Part shown: positions 33,165 to 44,455 of the stretch, piece by piece
How positions within the stretch are numbered: the first letter of the stretch is position 1
How the letters are laid out: every line of letters starts with the position of its first letter
Source: Azolla caroliniana
Taxonomy: Eukaryota > Polypodiophyta
Direction of reading: 5' to 3'
Length of the DNA stretch: 64,000 bases
Assembly: GCA_043228905.1 (NCBI GenBank)
Contig: JBHGNT010000007.1
Location: forward strand, 2,356,001 to 2,420,000
Notes under the pieces: generated by a model
What the model was told of the DNA's origin: nothing
What the model saw: the letters and a program-made list of their open reading frames with translations, nothing else
Databases searched by the model: none
Program-made: the position numbers and the translations under genes

Positions 33165-35541
33165 CTCTGGCGCACTCTGGACACACCCTGACCGCTTAGA
33201 GGGGATATTAAAGGAATCAGATATAGTTTGCCTAGTAGAAACACACCAAAGCCCAAATAGGGGACTCCCACGAGTCGAAGGATTTCGTTGGGAGTCGGCT
33301 TTTAAACAAACCTCACGTCGATGCACTACCAGGGGATCTGGAGGTGTCGCAATATTGTTTCGGAGGGAGCTACATAATAGGATAGAAATACTGAGCATAG
33401 TCCCAGAAGCTCGTTTTATGTGGGTGAAAGTCTCCACAAGCAAGGACAAGGCAGTAATTTTCGCCATTTGTTACTCCCCCTCGAAAGGCTCTTGTTATAA
33501 TCTGGCTGGCGAGGTGAGATTAGTTGATGACGGAGTGCCACATGGGCCTTCCCCATATGAACCTCTATCGGATGACATAATCCGATATTCTTCCCAAGGC
33601 GAAGTATTCCTTGTAGGAGACTTTAATGCGAGAACCCAATCCCAACAATGCACAATATTTCAAATGAATAGAAACCTAGAAATGGTAAATGTCGATCCTT
33701 CAGACATAGACACCACACGTAGATCAAAGGATCAAGGTGCAGACGCCACGAGCTTTGGCCATCATTTGCTCAAACTTGGTAGTCGGCACTAGATGGTCAT
33801 ATATAATGGTTTAGCCAAGTGGCCAGGTTCGGAAGAGCTCACATGTTTCCCACATGGAGGAGGGGAAAGCACATTCGATTATCTAATAGGACGCCCTGAA
33901 GCTACCCACATGATTAACTCCTTCCGAGTGGCCCCATGTCCTATTGGCGCGGACCATAGTTTCTTATACTTCGAGATAAAATGCGATATCTCTAACGTCA
34001 CCAACTCTAGTCAACCACGCCATGACATCACAATACATTTCACACATGAGGTCTCTGTCATATATGCTCGACATGTTCAAGCCCATCTCTCCTCCCTTGA
34101 TCCCTCCCTACCTTTAGAGAGCCTTAGTACGAAACTCACACACATCCTTCATTCTGCAACAGTTAGCAGTTTCCCATACACGAAACACTCCAATCAAGGT
34201 AAAGTAGGATCTATGCCACAAAATAGATGGTATGATGAGGATTGTAGGTGCTTACATCGACAACTTACAATATCGCAACTCAGTGGTATTATTACCTCAG
34301 TACAAGCTCGTAAAGAAATGCGCAAGATGACACGTCGTAAGAGACGAGCATGGGAGGCATCCCAATATTGGGAACTCTACCACATGCTCATGAGTAGCGA
34401 TTGTGCCACTGCATGGAAGAGATTACAGGAACCAAGACCACAAACACCCATCGAAGATCCTGAAACTTGGCACACTTATACAGAGAGACTTTACCACATC
34501 CCAAACCAACCACCCATTCCAATGCCTTCTACACCCCGACCTACTGTGGGGACACTCTTCACAACCTCTAGGGTCACGAAGGTCATAAAGAAATTACAAC
34601 ATAGGAAGTCCATGGACCACACAGGATTGCGAGTAGAACACATCATATACGCGAGAGAGTGCCTAGCTCCCTTGCTAACTCTAATCTTCAATCGTGCCCT
34701 CACAGAGGGTTTTCCATCACAATGGACCATGAACACAGTAGCCCCCATACATAAAGGGGGGGACCCCATGGACCCAAATACTTATAGGACCATTATGATA
34801 GGTCATACCCTTGCTAAATTATATGGTGCAATAATGGAGGCAGAGCTTAGTGAGTATATGGAGACCTTAAATCTTCGTGCACCTGAACAAGCTGGCTTTA
34901 GACGAGCCTTCTCCACTATTGACCATATCTTCACACTTAGATGCTTAATTGACCACACTAAGGCTTGCAAGAAGAAACTATATTGTTGTTTTGTGGACTT
35001 CCGCAAAGCCTTTGACACGGTCCCTAGAGAGCGGTTGTTTCATAGGCTTAAGAGCTTGAGGATACCAGATGACATGGTTTGGGCCATCTACGCACTATAT
35101 GAACAAGTGTCCGGGTGTGTTCGATGCCCAGGCGGCATATCCGATAGTTTCACTAGCACTATTGGTGTAAAACAAGGTTGCCCCTTATCTCCGACTCTTT
35201 TTGGGATCTACATTGATGAGATCACAGATTTTATTGTTCGTAAGGGAGGCAATGGAGTAGTCCTTGGGGATATGCAGGTGCGTATCTTGCTCTATGCAGA
35301 TGACATAGTTTTGCTCTCTGAATCTGAACACGACCTACAAAGGCACCTTAATGCCTTAGATGACTTTTGCACACAACGAGGATTGGTAGTGAATCTAGGG
35401 AAAACTAAAGTCCTTATCTTCCACATGTCGGCCCAAGTTAGAGCTAAGTGTCACCTAACTATCTCCCATAGCCCAGTTGAGGTGGTTGGATCATATGTCT
35501 ATCTCGGAGTCACTTTCAGTGCCCGCTCTTTGACTCATTAG
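33165..35541 (+). pseudogene. Non-L1 LINE endonuclease and reverse transcriptase
   Basis: Same frame throughout. EN motifs: IVCLVETHQS, GSGGVAILFRR, FLVGDFNAR, FDYLIGRPE and GADHSF. A single TAG at 33790-33792 interrupts EN between GSRH and MVIYNGLAKW. RT follows: RPTVGTLFTTSRVTKVIKKL, MDHTGLRVEHI, VAPIHKGGD, PEQAGFRRAFSTIDHI, FVDFRKAFDTVP, GVKQGCPLSP, YADD (intact catalytic box) and LGKTKVLIF. The frame ends at 35539-35541 just after GSYVYLGVTFSA, where codons appear to be missing: the following sequence continues in another frame at LFDSLVTPSLMYASPVW. So the break looks like an internal deletion plus frame change rather than a simple point stop. Confidence 0.8.
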
Positions 35542-37205
35542 TGACTCCCTCTCTCATGTATGCATCACCGGTTTGGGCCCCAGGACTACCATCTTTCATG
35601 TGGACGCAATTAGAGAGACCATTGGTGATGATGTTATCACGCCAACTCCGAAGCAAATCGTCGGTCCCACATGACATTATTAGGGCTGAGTTCACTCTAC
35701 CCCCTATGTTAGTAGAAGCACTTTTTCAACTGGTAGTCTTTATACACAGGATACATAACCAACCACTTGACAAAATATCCCACCAAGCCTTTAAGGCTTC
35801 TCGAGCACTGTATGAGTCCGGCTATACTAGCTCATGGTATGGCATGATGGTGAGTTGGCTTCTTGCCAACGGTCTAGACATTACTAACCTCCCCCCCCTT
35901 AAGTACGACCACACAATTAATAACACTTTAATCTCTCATGAGGACCGTAATAAAGTAATACGCCAAGAAATATGGCAAATTTATACTCGGTATAAATGGA
36001 TCACCCCACTAGAGCCACTCCCATCTAAAATGTCGTACTATAAGGAACACTTTATGCACTTCTCTGAGTTAGGTTTTATCACGCGCCCAAAATATCTAGA
36101 TGTATTCTTACCACATGCACTAAGGGTTGCCATTGGTCAACTTAGAACATCATCTCAGCAACTTGAGATTGAGAATGGACGTACTAATGGAGTCCCTAGG
36201 GAGGAAAGGATATGTAGGTTATGCCACATAGAGATAGAGGATGAGTACCATTTTACATGCAAAATGTCGTACTATAAGGAACACTTTATGCACTTCTCTG
36301 AGTTAGGTTTTATCACGCGCCCAAAATATCTAGATGTATTCTTACCACATGCACTAAGGGTTGCCATTGGTCAACTTAGAACATCATCTCACCAACTTGA
36401 GATTGAGAATGGACGTACTAATGGAGTCCCTAGGGAGGAAAGGATATGTAGGTTATGCCACATAGAGATAGAGGATGAGTACCATTTTACATGCAAAATG
36501 TCGTACTATAAGGAACACTTTATGCACTTCTCTGAGTTAGGTTTTATCACGCGCCCAAAATATCTAGATGTATTCTTACCACATGCACTAAAGGTTGCCA
36601 TTGGTCAACTTAGAATATCATCTCACCAACTTGAGATTGAGAATGGACGTACTAATGGAGTCCCTAGGGAGGAAAGGATATGTAGGTTATGCCACATAGA
36701 GATAGAGGATGAGTACCATTTTACATGCAAATGCCCTACCTATGCCGAGATAAGGGCAAAATACCAAGACATACTTGGTTCCTCTCCCACCCTCCCGAAA
36801 CTATTAGATACACTAGATATAAAGAAATTAGGTAGATACATCTTAGAATTGAAACAACACAGAGAGAATAAATTACAAAACGTTGATAATAATGTTGCTA
36901 ATGTTTACCAACATATAACAAATGAAGTTTTTCAGGAACAAGGGGAGACAATGAATGTCGACACACCTGCACCACTCGGACTTCTCCTTGATGAAGCAAA
37001 AAATCAAAGAAGAACCAAACGCCCTCGGATGCCGGGTTTCAAAGCAACTCGACAAGATGTAGAAGCAATAAAGAAAATAAGGGAACGTGAACTACACCGC
37101 CTAGAAGCCATGGCTAGGGCACTCTATGTATCGGGACCATGGGTCACACCCACACCAAAAACTTTTGACCTCCCACTTCTTTTTGAGAGACTTGGGTGGA
37201 AATGA
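35526..37205 (+). pseudogene. Non-L1 LINE C-terminal region with triplicated zinc-knuckle block
   Basis: The frame is open from about 35526, before the GTG at 35541, to the stop at 37205. It begins with the end of the RT/thumb region and reaches a segment MSYYKEHFMHFSELGFITRP ... ICRLCHIEIEDEYHFTCK that occurs three times in tandem. Each copy ends in C-x2-C-x8-H-x3-C, the CCHC typical of LINE C-termini. After the third copy the original continuation CPTYAEIRAKYQDILG appears, followed by a charged tail ending LLFERLGWK. The reading frame is kept through all three copies (78 codons each). Confidence 0.8.
36030..36731 (+). repeat. 234-bp in-frame tandem triplication
   Basis: Units 36030-36263, 36264-36497 and 36498-36731 each begin ATGTCGTACTATAAGGAACA and end TTTTACATGCAAA. 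They differ by only a handful of bases (for example AGGGTTGCC versus AAGGTTGCC), so the duplication is recent. 234 bp is 78 codons, preserving the frame. Confidence 0.97.
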
Positions 37206-37261
37206 GATTAGGCTTAGTGCAAAGTTTTGTATACTACTAGAACTTTCATAGCTTAAGCTAT

Positions 37262-37620
37262 TTTCTTTTATTTTTTTTTATTTTTATTTTTTCCAAAAAA
37301 AAACACTACTTCCCATTAGTTAGCAAAAGAATTACATCGAAGAACAGCCATAATCAAAACAACATAATCCTCACCTAACTATTTACAACAAGAGTAACCC
37401 ACTGCCTCTTTTCACATAGTGACCACCATGGTGACCACATATTCACAACGAAGCCAATGGCGGAAACAACCATCTTGGTGCTTGGTAATTCCATTTAGGA
37501 CCAGACGCTGAATTAACCATCATAGGAGAGCGACCCCATTTCAGCAAAAACTTTGAGCGAGCCCTGTCTGCTGCATCCGAGTTCCCTTCAATTGAGTTGT
37601 ACTGTCCGCGCAGCCAAGAT
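37262..37620 (-). mobile_element. LINE 3' fragment with RNase H-like C-terminus
   Basis: On the minus strand SWLRGQYNSIEGNSDAADRA ... KFLLKWGRSPMMVN ... WLFPPLASL stop resembles the C-terminal end of a plant LINE ORF2. It is followed by about 200 bp of 3' UTR ending in CTAACTAATGGGAAGTAGTG and TTTTTTTTTGGAAAAAAA. That end motif recurs at four other retroposon ends in this window and ties the motif to a LINE family. 5'-truncated near 37620. Confidence 0.65.
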
Positions 37621-37629
37621 ACCAGCTCG

Positions 37630-37785
37630 AACCAAATGTTTAGTATTTTCTTTTATTTTAGTTTTGATGATTGGATAAACACTCATTTTTGTTGTAACCT
37701 ATTTGTCTCATGGGCCAAATTTGGCCTTAGAAGACATTAATATATCTTTCTTTCTTTCTTTCTCTCTCGTGTTTAGGGTTTGGGG
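37630..37785 (+). mobile_element. LINE-type 3' tail ending in (TTTC)n
   Basis: GTCTCATGGGCCAAATTTGGCCTTAGAAGACATTAATATATC followed by (TTTC)n parallels the end of the LINE fragment at 51520-51590, which has GGTCTCATAGGTCATATTTGACC ... AATATAATC(TATC)n. Non-L1 LINEs often end in short tandem repeats rather than poly(A). Confidence 0.5.
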
Positions 37786-37840
37786 TTTGAAGACGTTAAT
37801 AATATCTTTCTTTCTCGTGTTTAGGGTTTAGGGTTTTACC
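37731..37840. repeat. Duplicated LINE tail / TTTAGGG junction
   Basis: GAAGACATTAATATATC(TTTC)n ... CTCGTGTTTAGGGTTTGGGG is followed at once by GAAGACGTTAATAATATC(TTTC)n CTCGTGTTTAGGGTTTAGGG, about 60 bp per unit. Each unit joins the LINE tail to a short TTTAGGG (plant telomere-type) motif. Confidence 0.8.
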
Positions 37841-37844
37841 TTGG

Positions 37845-38255
37845 CGTCGGCGACTCCCTCCAACTCCTCCTCAACCAAAACTAAGGATCTCAGCTTGATT
37901 TCTCAATCATTCTCTGTTCATTTTTCATTGTAACTAACTTCTATCAATGGTGCACATCCTCATCCACACTTTAATCATTCCTATTGATATAAGCAGGCCT
38001 CAATGGAGCAACATAAATCCATGATGCATATTATTCTCACGGTGAATGTAGTTGGATTGGTGATGATGATTGGATTGGTATTGGTTATGATTGGATCTGT
38101 GTCTGTTGCTATGCTGAGAGATTAAGTCTCCATAATGCATCCTAAGACCAAGAAGTTTGAGTATTCCAAATTAAGGATATAAGCAGTATTCTAGTATCAT
38201 TGTTGAAAACATGTATAACAGAAATAAGATCTCTATCTCATCATAAGATATGTAT
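37845..38255. other. No gene recognised
   Basis: A GC-richer start (GGCGTCGGCGACTCCCTCC) after the TTTAGGG motifs might be an old 5' untranslated exon, but no open frame follows. Confidence 0.35.
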
Positions 38256-38740
38256 AATCACTCATGCTACAGATTGTCTATGGTAAAACCAGTGCAGCAA
38301 ACTCACAAAATTGGATGGCTCTATGGGGCTTTATTGCATCACTCCATCATACTTGATAGAGAGCATTCCATTACATGCATAACTTTTGGATTTTAACGAA
38401 GATTTATTTTCATTCATAATAATGCTCATCAGCCATTCTTTCATTGTAATCTCATCAATAACAAAAACTTATGTAATCTCTCATCAATGGAGCCTTAATC
38501 ACTCATACTACAGATTTTCTATGGTAAAACCAGTGCAGCAAACTCACAAAATTGGATGGCTATATGGGGCTTTATTTCATCACTCTATCATACTTGATAG
38601 AGAGCATTCCATTACATGCATAACTTTTGGAGTTCAGGAAGATTTATTTTCATTCATGATGATGCTCATAAGTCATTCTTCCATTGTAATCTCATCAATA
38701 ACAAAAACTTATGTAATCTCTCATCAATGGAGCTCTTTTG
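38256..38740. repeat. 241-bp tandem duplication
   Basis: AATCACTCATGCTACAGATT at 38256 recurs at 38497, and the two copies are almost identical to about 38735 (AACTTATGTAATCTCTCATC at both ends). A plus frame of 121 codons at 38386-38751 spans both copies and is a product of the duplication. Confidence 0.9.
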
Positions 38741-39589
38741 ATTTACTATGATTGGATCAAAACACAATCCACGTTCATAGATGCCAATTATAATCATATA
38801 TGTCAAACCTTGGAGGTCAAATAAACACTCAATTCTCGCCTGGATATATATGCATGTCATTTGGCAATTTTGCCATTCTCAAGGAAAAAATCTTGCTTAT
38901 ATCCAATTTTCTTGCTTTCCAAAGCATGACTTGGTAGTCCAGTTTCCAACAGAATACATACATCACAAAAAAGAATCTCATTACTCTTAAAAAAGGTTAT
39001 GTTTTTTAATGTCTTGTTCGATTAAGACACTCAATTTGTAGGTGTCATTTCGAATCCCAGACATGAAAACATCTGAAGCTTAAAGTCTACTCACATGGAA
39101 AAGCAGCCTCAGAATATATACATCATTCACATACTTTGTAACAATTATACGAAACTCGAATACAACAAAACATGAACAACATACCTAAGTCTTGATACAG
39201 TCTGAGAATCATAACCTCAGAAACATGCAACTTTATCATCATCAATCGCACAACGAATTAACATATTTGTTGGGGAAGGAAAATTAATCTCCAAAAACAA
39301 TTGTGACGATGATTACGATTTGAACATGAAAAAATTAACATAGTTCGGCCATCAACACTCAGGAAGAAATCTTCGCAGGCTGCATTCTTACTGATGATTC
39401 AACTTCCCATGGTGATGATTCCTCACCAAGCCTTTCATGGTGATCCACCATTGCATCATCATCACCTTCCCTATCCCTACCTTTCTTGAATCACATACCA
39501 ATGCTCTTTCCATAGCTTGTGACACGTACTTGTAAGATGCTGACATACTCTCACATCCTGATATACCTGTGAAGCTCTGGTCATCTTGC

Positions 39590-40830
39590 AGATTAGCAGT
39601 GATACATACAATACATACATACAATAATGGTTTCAATTCATCATTTGCCCAATCAATTTCCTTCCAATCTTCATTTGCGTTTGGTTCAATCATCATTACT
39701 TCAGACTTCAATCCCTAGTTCTAACCCCAGCTTCAATCAATTACATTACTCACTTTAGGTTTGTGGTTTTAATGCAACTTGTGACTTTTGAATTATTGGT
39801 TGCAGAAGCACCACGATGCACAATTTTTAGTTATCCGAGTATCGAACAAACATGAATCAATCATGTATGAATCTACGAAACATGATAGAGTACGCATGAT
39901 TTTTTCCTAATATTTCTATCCCCGAGAATATCAGTGTTCAACTTTATGTGTGGTCGCAAGATGAATCAATGAGGGCAATGCTTTTCTTCATAGGCTTGAA
40001 TTGTAAGAATGTTAATCTCGAATGTAACTGCAACATAAGCAATTCTTGCATTTGGTTGGAACAATTTAAAAACTTATCCAAGAAATTAACTCTCAATTTC
40101 TAGGATTGATAACTTGTGATAGGTTGGCCATGATATGATAGCTTATGGATTTGGATACAAATTCATGCCAATGCAAAATATGGTTTACAACAAGGTCATT
40201 GTACCATTAATTCTAGAGAGTAACATTAATATAAGTTTCGGGATACATATATGTTCAAGAAAAGCACACATCTACTACATATTTATACCTGGCATGTATA
40301 CAGAATAAGAAACCCTAAAATATTGATTAAAGCATTTATCACAAAAGAACATGAACCTTGCTTACAAACATAAGCTGAAAGCATTTGATTTGCCAACCAT
40401 TAAGGTGAATAAGGGCAAGATCGAGCCATGAAATGTTGCACACACATTTGCTCAAGGTTTTCTAAATGGTGTTTCAAGATGATGTTGAGGTGAACATAAA
40501 GAGCGACCACTTTGAAGGTGGTGATTATGTTGATGAACATGTCAAGAGCGGGATTTTTGTAAACTATGGGAGGGAGTGTTGTAAGTTCCATGATAATACA
40601 ACCCTTGCTATCTCCACTACTTCTTTAGTAGCGATATATGGCGCATTAACGTAAACCATCTCAAGTGTTGTAATACTAGATGACATAAATATACCTCATC
40701 TTGGGATAACATCCACAAACAACATGGTCCCGAAAAATTGCCAAACCATCTTTCTTTTAAGCCTAGAGAGTTGTTGCAATACCCCACAAAGTCCAACAAA
40801 TAAGTACCCATTTCTCATGGTCTAGTTAAA
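39590..40830 (-). repeat. Gene-X repeat unit, copy X1 (truncated)
   Basis: Shares with X2 (40880-41530) and X3 (51600-54115), in the same order: the block ATGGTTTCAATTCATCA ... TTGTGGTTTTAATGC, the block GAATGTTAATCT ... GGATACATATATGTTCAAG, the gene-X C-terminal fragment (40420-40600), and a conserved block containing TTGCCAAACCATCTTTCTTTTAAGCCTAGAG. Non-functional. Confidence 0.7.
40420..40600 (-). pseudogene. C-terminal fragment of gene X (copy X1)
   Basis: On the minus strand this aligns with the last 60 or so codons of the intact gene at 58634-59434 (ACTTCCACC..., the CATGTTCATC stretch, and the GCTCGATC/ATTTCATGGC end). The frame is broken and the N-terminal two thirds are missing. Confidence 0.65.
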
Positions 40831-40879
40831 CCACATACCTCTCTCTCTCTCTCCAGCCCCATCATATTGTGCAACCCTA

Positions 40880-41530
40880 GGAGACACCTTTGATGTTTCA
40901 ATTGGTTTGCATACATATAGTAATGGCTTCAATTCATCATATGTCCATTCAATTTCCTTTCAATCTTCATTTCACTTTGGCTCAAACATCTTTGTCTTTA
41001 TTTCAGACTTAAATGGCTAGTTCTAACTCCTTAATCGCTTCAATAATTGCATTACTCACTTCATTTTGTGGTTTTAATGCAACTTCTCACCTTTGAATTG
41101 TTGGTTGCACATGCACCAGCATGCACAATTAAGTGAATAGGGGAAAGAGTGAGCCATGAAATGTTGTAGGTACATCTACTCAAGGTTTTCTAAAATGGTG
41201 TTCCGAGATGGTGTTGAGGTGAAGATAAGGAGTGACCGCTTTGAAGGTGGTGATTCTGTTGATGAACATGTCTGAAACCACGATTTTTCGTGAACTACGG
41301 GTGGAAGTGGTGTAACTTCCATGATAATACTACCCTTGTTATCTCCACTACCTCATTGGTGGCGATATACGGCATATTATCGTAAACCATCTCAAGTGTT
41401 GTAATACTAAATGTTATAAATCTACATCATCTTGGGACAACATCCACATATAACATGGTTGTGAAAAATTGCCATACCATTTGTCTTTTAAGACTATGGA
41501 GTTGTTGCGATACCCCCAACAAACTCCACC
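40880..41530 (-). repeat. Gene-X repeat unit, copy X2 (internally deleted)
   Basis: Second, tandem copy of the X1 unit. About 500 bp present in X1 between GATGCACAATT and the gene-X fragment are missing here; X2 reads GCATGCACAATTAAGTGAATAGGGG. The gene-X C-terminal fragment is at about 41140-41330 (minus), also out of frame. Confidence 0.7.
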
Positions 41531-42164
41531 AAACAAGAACCCATTTTTCATGGTCCATTTGTGTCCAAGGTTTGTACACCTTCAAACATAAATCGCATGA
41601 AAGTAAATCAACGAACCACCATATGCTCATATAGATTCAGTATTGATGCCCCACCATGACGCTTCAGAGTGCAAACATGATCCCATGCCAAACAAGAACC
41701 CATTTTTCATGGTCCATTTGTGTCCAAGGTTTGTACACCTTCAAACATAAATCGCATCAAAGTAAATCGACGAGCCACCATATGCTCATATAGATTCAGT
41801 ATTGATGGCCCACCATGACGCTTCAGAGTGCAAACATGATCCCATGCCAAACAAGAACCCATTTTTCATGGTCCATTTGTGTCCAAGGTTTGTACACCTT
41901 CAAACATAAATCGCATCAAAGTAAATCGACGAGCCACCATATGCTCATATAGATTCAGTATTGATGCCCCACCATGACGCTTCAGAGTGCAAACATGATC
42001 CCATGCCAAACAAGAACCCATTTTTCATGGTTCATTTCTGTCCAGGGTTTGTACATCTTCAAACATAAATCGCATGAAAGTAAATCGACGAGCCACCATA
42101 TGCTCATATAGATTCAGTATTGATGGCCCACCATGACGCTTCAGAGTGCAAACATGATCCCATG
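41529..42164. repeat. 159-bp tandem array, four units
   Basis: CCAAACAAGAACCCATTTTT starts at 41529, 41688, 41847 and 42006, an exact 159-bp period, and a fifth unit is cut off after CCAA at 42165. Units are almost identical. The first lies at the end of the X2 repeat, so the array grew from that unit. It ends at a (CT)n tract. Confidence 0.97.
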
Positions 42165-42177
42165 CCAACCACGATAA

Positions 42178-42179
<2 letters not shown>

Positions 42180-42235
<56 letters not shown>
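42180..42235. repeat. (CT)n microsatellite
   Basis: About 55 bp of pure CT between the 159-bp array and a SINE remnant. Confidence 0.95.
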
Positions 42236-42238
<3 letters not shown>

Positions 42239-42290
42239 GTAAGTAGCTTACCCTAGTGGTAAGTTGTTAACAACGTGCTGAGAAGGGTGT
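42236..42290 (+). mobile_element. SINE remnant (second tRNA-like part only)
   Basis: GTAAGTAGCTTACCCTAGTGGTAAGTTGTTAACAACG matches the A-box end of the second tRNA-like part of SINE S2 and S3 (reverse complement of 25566-25592; direct match to 50374-50408). The rest of the element is absent. Confidence 0.55.
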
Positions 42291-42297
42291 ATCGTTA

Positions 42298-43840
42298 CAC
42301 TTCGAAAAAATTTATTCTTTACATCTAGAATACAAACGTTCCATTATGATAGACCAAATAGTTAGAAATGTGAAAGATTGACTTTGAGGGTATGGTGATT
42401 TTAGTGGCATCTTCACCAAATTAAGCTTTCATCCAATATCTTTTGAAGAAACCATCTTCAAGTTATATCCCTAAAATTTCATAAAAAAACTATATTTGAA
42501 TTCAATGATATTAAGTATGTTAACTTCGTGAACATGACTTAAAGCATTGACAATCATCCTCATTGATCCATATTCTTGAATTTTATGTTATGTTATGCAT
42601 TGGTTTTGAATAACAGATCTAAAGAAGAGAGCTTGGCCTCACCGATAGAACTTTGAAAACATTTCCTTCATATATGCATCTCCACTTAAAAACATTTCCT
42701 TCATATATGCATCTCCACTTAAAAACATTTCCTTCATATATGCATCTCCACTTAGTATTCCATGTTTGAAAGTTAAAACCTTGTGCTTCTAGTTCCATTT
42801 TGGATCAAGTGGTTTTGCCTCCATCTCTTGTTCGACTTGTTGATAGATGAAACTGCAAGGTGGAAATTGCTTTGGACTCCAAGATTATGTGTAACAAGTT
42901 ATACTCTCATATCAGTTAGGTAATAGGACTAAAGATCGAACGTAAGGGCTTGCTAAGAATTTTGTTAATGCTCAGCTCTAGTAGAAACTTTTCGACATTG
43001 GCATGCTAATAATGCAAGACTTAGTTGGTAAATTGCAATTCATGCAAGTCATCCTCAACACAAGGCTATGGTGTCATGGGCATACAAAATGTCATAGGTT
43101 ATGAGGAACTTGAACTCATGATCACCCCAATGTGCACAATAGACTTTAATCATTGTAACACATGTAGTATTTATTGAACATCTTCAAAGTAATAGATTAC
43201 GTTATAGCTACCATAACATACTATGTGATAACTATGATTGTTGGATGGCAAATATGTATGATAGCCAAATGAGAAACATGCATCATAATGAGGTGACAAG
43301 CATGCATAAGGCTTGGAGTACTATATATGGGGAGATCTCAATATTGCTAAGCCATTCTAGTTGAACACGAATATTCAATGTAGTCTTGTAACATCTTTTT
43401 TCTTTTTTTGCAATAAAAACTTAATTTCCTTTCTCAATTTAGTATTATTTTTTGTTTTAACCCTTGGCAAAACTAGAAAGAGATTGGTTATTCAAAAGCA
43501 AAGATATGTTGCATCACATACCCATGATGTATATCATAAATTGATTGAAGATAGAGCTTCAGTGTGGTGATGGTGCCACTTATGATGGTAACATCGTTTT
43601 GGTCACACAACGGAAATGTCAAATTCATCCCTACAAAATTATAGTTGACATGAAGACCAAAAGAGTCAAATTCATCAAGTGTTGGATATTGTTGTGTTTA
43701 AATATATATGTTACATTTATAGACAAAAAGAGCCTTCCCCATGTAAGCCAGTTGGTTAGGGGTTTATAATGTTCACTTAAAACTTTAACCATTTGAAAAA
43801 GGAAACCAATAGACAAGATAAATAAAAACACATAAAATAA
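42298..43840. repeat. Segmental duplication, copy B of the UGT 3' flank
   Basis: Counterpart of 27540-30145. It lacks the two insertions found in copy A and instead carries a 33-bp triplication at 42657-42757. It is interrupted by a 3.4-kb insertion immediately to the right. Homology resumes at 47218 and continues through UGT-B. Confidence 0.85.
42657..42757. repeat. 33-bp triplication
   Basis: AACATTTCCTTCATATATGC plus 13 bp occurs three times with starts 33 bp apart (ATTTCCTTCA at 42661, 42694, 42727). Copy A has a single, diverged unit near 28477. Confidence 0.95.
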
Positions 43841-43849
43841 TAACCGGTC

Positions 43850-44455
43850 AAATCTTTGTCAGCAATCTCCCCAAGAAGATCAGTGATGCTAGAGCGACAA
43901 GTGACACCTGATTCAACACATAGAAGGGGTTCCGATGCAACTCCCCTCGATTTGCCTATCACCTCTCCCCATATTTCAAGTATGTTTGCCACACTCTTGT
44001 TGTCAAATTAAGATAGGATTCTAGTGTCAACAGAAATATAACAACTAGAGGCACAGTCTCTTTAGTGACGCATATCGAAGGATCAAGGCTGCATAGGTTT
44101 GAATTCAGTCCTATGTTGTACGCGAACTTCCTCGAAGAAATCAACAATGTTGTGGACATCCAATTCATGGGCAAAGCATGTTACCATTTGGAGTTTATTG
44201 ATCCTTCATATGTTGCCTGTTTGCTGAAGATCAAGAATACATCGTTGCAAGGTGCTTGGATATCGTTTTACAAATGGACTCATAATGTGGTTGCAGACGA
44301 TATCTTGCAGAACAAAGAGGCACATATGATCTCTACACCCGTTTTCCCGGGATTGAAGAAATTATGGCGTCAAGTGCTACCCCAGATAGGCTCTCTTCTT
44401 GGTAAAGTAATAACTATTAAAGACGAGGCTTCTCCGGAGGATGATCATATATGAG
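43850..44455 (+). pseudogene. LINE ORF1 (DUF4283-like) remnant
   Basis: One frame reads GQIFVSNLPKKISDARATSD, has several stops, then is open through CYHLEFIDPSYVACLLKIKN, an ISFYKWTHNV segment and FPGLKKLWRQVLPQIGSLLG. This is the pattern of the ORF1 domain of plant L1-type elements. The frame ends at 44454. Weak charged sequence follows to about 44750, with no zinc knuckle seen. No ORF2 follows; PPR sequence takes its place. Confidence 0.6.

Larger units (their letters stand above)
33165..37260 (+). mobile_element. Non-L1 LINE, 5'-truncated, inactivated
   Basis: Coding remnant of an endonuclease/reverse transcriptase LINE whose RT boxes (CCFVDFRKAFDTVPRE, GVKQGCPLSPTLFG, LLYADDIVLL) and C-terminal CCHC differ clearly from the plant L1 at 19.5-25.3 kb. 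The EN domain starts abruptly at about 33165, so the 5' end is lost. The coding part ends at 37204. A T-rich/A-rich zone at 37258-37310 merges with the reverse-oriented LINE tail that follows. Confidence 0.75.

Noticed and set aside
35541-37205. Separate gene starting at the GTG at 35541
   Set aside because: It is the frame-shifted continuation of the LINE protein; the homologous reading extends upstream of the GTG.
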